A stretch of DNA of 7,828 bases from an uncultured Bacteroidales bacterium (GTDB lineage Bacteria > Bacteroidota > Bacteroidia > Bacteroidales > Muribaculaceae). Positions 6,824-7,828 of the stretch are shown here, piece by piece. The position numbers and the translations under genes were made by a program. Each line of letters starts with the position of its first letter. Within the stretch, counting starts at the first letter, position 1. The DNA is taken from assembly GCA_900554715.1 (NCBI GenBank), contig USIN01000071.1:1-7828 (forward strand), given 5' to 3'. The notes under the pieces were generated by a model that saw only the letters and a list, made by a program, of their open reading frames with translations, was not told where the DNA came from and made no database searches.

Positions 6824-7277
6824 AAGAGCTGTTTTTCATGCTGTCGAATATTGCGAGCGCAGCTTCGTGTTTGGCGACAAGACGCTGATAGCCGTTTCGG
6901 CGACCGCGCTCAAGATTATGGTGCAAATCGTTAAGTTTTACGGCAATAGCCAGCTGGTTGCCAGATTCGGCGATGCGGCGCACATAGTCGGGATAAGCGT
7001 CGGCCTTGTCGTGGGTGAGGAGTCTGAGGGCGTCAACAATGTCAGAAGCAACCCCGAGGCGCAGCAGATCATCGAAAGTATAGTCGGTGTCCTCGACGAC
7101 ATCGTGAAGAAATCCGGCGCACTGCTCTTCGGGTGTCTTGCCTGCAAGTCCGACCGTCAGCGGGTGCAGTATCACGGGATTGCCGTCGAGATCAGACTGT
7201 CCGGCATGGGCCCTGAGGGCGATTTCGAGACATAGCTCCACCTGTTTGTTCATTGGCTTGGGTTCTTTGACTTCCAT
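6813..7277 (-). CDS. Small HD-domain protein, (p)ppGpp hydrolase-like (SpoT/MESH1 hydrolase type)
   Basis: A cytoplasmic metal-dependent phosphohydrolase of about 154 residues. The motifs follow the hydrolase half of RelA/SpoT: 'AHAGQ' with H24, 'ILHPL' with H38, 'FLHDVVEDT' with H58-D59 and E62-D63, and 'VKLNDLHHN' with D117 and N121. These are the usual metal and nucleotide contacts. No synthetase or TGS domain is present, so it resembles stand-alone small alarmone hydrolases; (p)ppGpp as substrate is inferred and other nucleotides are possible. Starts at 7277 (taken here) or 7253 (146 residues, MNKQVEL...) are both plausible; a TTG at 7322 is part of a promoter-like box. The stop codon lies in the palindrome at 6785-6823. 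The gene diverges from the LEA-like gene. Confidence 0.85.
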   Translation of the reverse strand: MEVKEPKPMNKQVELCLEIALRAHAGQSDLDGNPVILHPLTVGLAGKTPEEQCAGFLHDVVEDTDYTFDDLLRLGVASDIVDALRLLTHDKADAYPDYVRRIAESGNQLAIAVKLNDLHHNLERGRRNGYQRLVAKHEAALAIFDSMKNSSCDK

Positions 7278-7319
7278 GGTAATCTTCAATCCTTTGCTAA
7301 TTCTGACATCTGTCACATG

Positions 7320-7353
7320 CAAAATTAATGATTCCGAATAAAATCACTGCAAA
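7320..7353 (-). promoter_or_regulatory. Probable promoter of the HD-domain gene
   Basis: On the minus strand TAATTTTG (7320-7327) fits TAnnTTTG and stands 42 nt before the ATG at 7277. A TTTG at 7350-7353 is 22 nt further upstream, slightly longer than the usual 19-21 nt spacing, so this is weaker than the priA and fic promoters. Confidence 0.45.
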
Positions 7354-7421
7354 AAATCAGCCAACTTTTATGAGCTGACGGATGTTTATTAATATACTAA
7401 TCTCTAAAAACAATCAATATT

Positions 7422-7784
7422 ATGGACTTAAAAGCACAAGAAGCCGCCAATGCTGAAGCCATCGCCAAAGCTGCGGCAAAAGTATCGGGCGCGGCAAGCA
7501 AGGTTGCCGCAAAAGACCGTCTCGAAGACCTGAAAGAACAGGCAAGCGACAAATTCAATGACATCAAAGAGCAGGCAGGCGACAAACTTCACGACTTCAA
7601 GGATAAAGCCGCCGACACGATTTCATCTGTCAAAGACACTGTTGCGTCTAAGCTCAGCGACGCCCGTGAAAACGGTTCGTCTCAGTTGGGCGGCCTTAAA
7701 GATAAAGTTAAAGATATGGCTTCGGGCGCTCTCGACTCTCTCGCTGAGAAAGCCCATAATGCCGCCCGGAATCTCAAAAAATAA
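7422..7784 (+). CDS. Small hydrophilic LEA/apolipoprotein-like protein with 11-residue repeats
   Basis: A 120-residue, Lys/Asp/Ala-rich protein without signal peptide, membrane segment or cysteine. From residue 34 it divides without gaps into 11-residue units: 34-44 LEDLKEQASDK, 45-55 FNDIKEQAGDK, 56-66 LHDFKDKAADT, 67-77 ISSVKDTVASK, 78-88, 89-99, 100-110 and a final 10-residue unit. Each starts with a hydrophobic residue, and Lys is at position 5 in most. Such 11-mer periodicity is known from group 3 LEA proteins and apolipoprotein-type helices, which coat membranes or protect proteins in desiccation or osmotic stress. The first 33 residues are an Ala-rich helix. The function here is inferred only from pattern. 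The ATG at 7422 is the natural start; no SD or TAnnTTTG box precedes it. A second gene may follow four bases after its stop codon. Confidence 0.78.
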   Translation: MDLKAQEAANAEAIAKAAAKVSGAASKVAAKDRLEDLKEQASDKFNDIKEQAGDKLHDFKDKAADTISSVKDTVASKLSDARENGSSQLGGLKDKVKDMASGALDSLAEKAHNAARNLKK

Positions 7785-7787
7785 ACA

Positions 7788-7828
7788 GTGTCGAAACACA
7801 ACGAAGGCCTGTCTGCGCTTGACTCGCG
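7788..7828 (+). CDS. Possible start of a further gene, cut by the window edge
   Basis: A GTG three bases after the preceding stop codon opens a frame that stays open to the window end and would encode (M)SKHNEGLSALDSR. The close spacing suggests an operon with the LEA-like gene. Only 14 codons are visible, so neither the reading frame nor a product can be confirmed. Confidence 0.35.
   Translation, partial: MSKHNEGLSALDS

Noticed and set aside
6867..7235. A 122-codon plus-strand frame opposite the HD-domain gene
   Set aside because: It is a shadow of the HD gene, which carries all expected catalytic motifs on the minus strand.

Overview
The window looks like chromosomal DNA from a member of the Bacteroidales with moderate GC content, possibly Muribaculaceae-like; this is an inference. 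The evidence is the promoters: three minus-strand genes are preceded by TATCTTTG, the -7 box typical of Bacteroidetes (TAnnTTTG), two of them with a matching TTTG -33 box. A lipoprotein with an acidic 'CNDD' start, a DUF4172-type Fic protein and a long PriA also fit. No rRNA, tRNA, CRISPR array, insertion sequence or prophage gene is visible.

Layout from left to right: (1) positions 1-339, plus strand, the C-terminal part of a TapB/DUF3108-like protein whose beginning lies outside the window. (2) Positions 340-724, a convergent gap without a convincing gene but rich in hairpins, including a 39-nt one and two more close behind it. (3) Positions 725-2853, minus strand, a two-gene operon: a lipoprotein gene overlaps by ATGA a gene for a PagL-like (lipid A 3-O-deacylase/acyloxyacyl hydrolase family) outer-membrane beta-barrel. 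(4) Positions 2913-5384, minus strand, priA, whose promoter sits so close to the start codon that its mRNA may be leaderless. (5) Positions 5471-6745, minus strand, a Fic protein with an N-terminal inhibitory motif and a C-terminal winged-helix-like region; a 39-nt near-perfect palindrome overlaps its promoter. (6) Positions 6813-7277, minus strand, a small HD-domain protein resembling stand-alone (p)ppGpp hydrolases. (7) Positions 7422-7784, plus strand, a small hydrophilic protein made of 11-residue amphipathic repeats, LEA-like, followed by the possible start of another gene at the right edge.

The genes are mostly separate transcription units: replication restart (priA), envelope remodelling (lipoprotein plus barrel), and a possible stress or nucleotide-signalling neighbourhood (Fic, HD hydrolase, LEA-like protein). 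The strongest leads for something new are the palindrome overlapping the fic promoter, the coupled lipoprotein/deacylase pair, the near-leaderless priA promoter and the hairpin cluster. I see no clear evidence for an entirely new multi-gene system.
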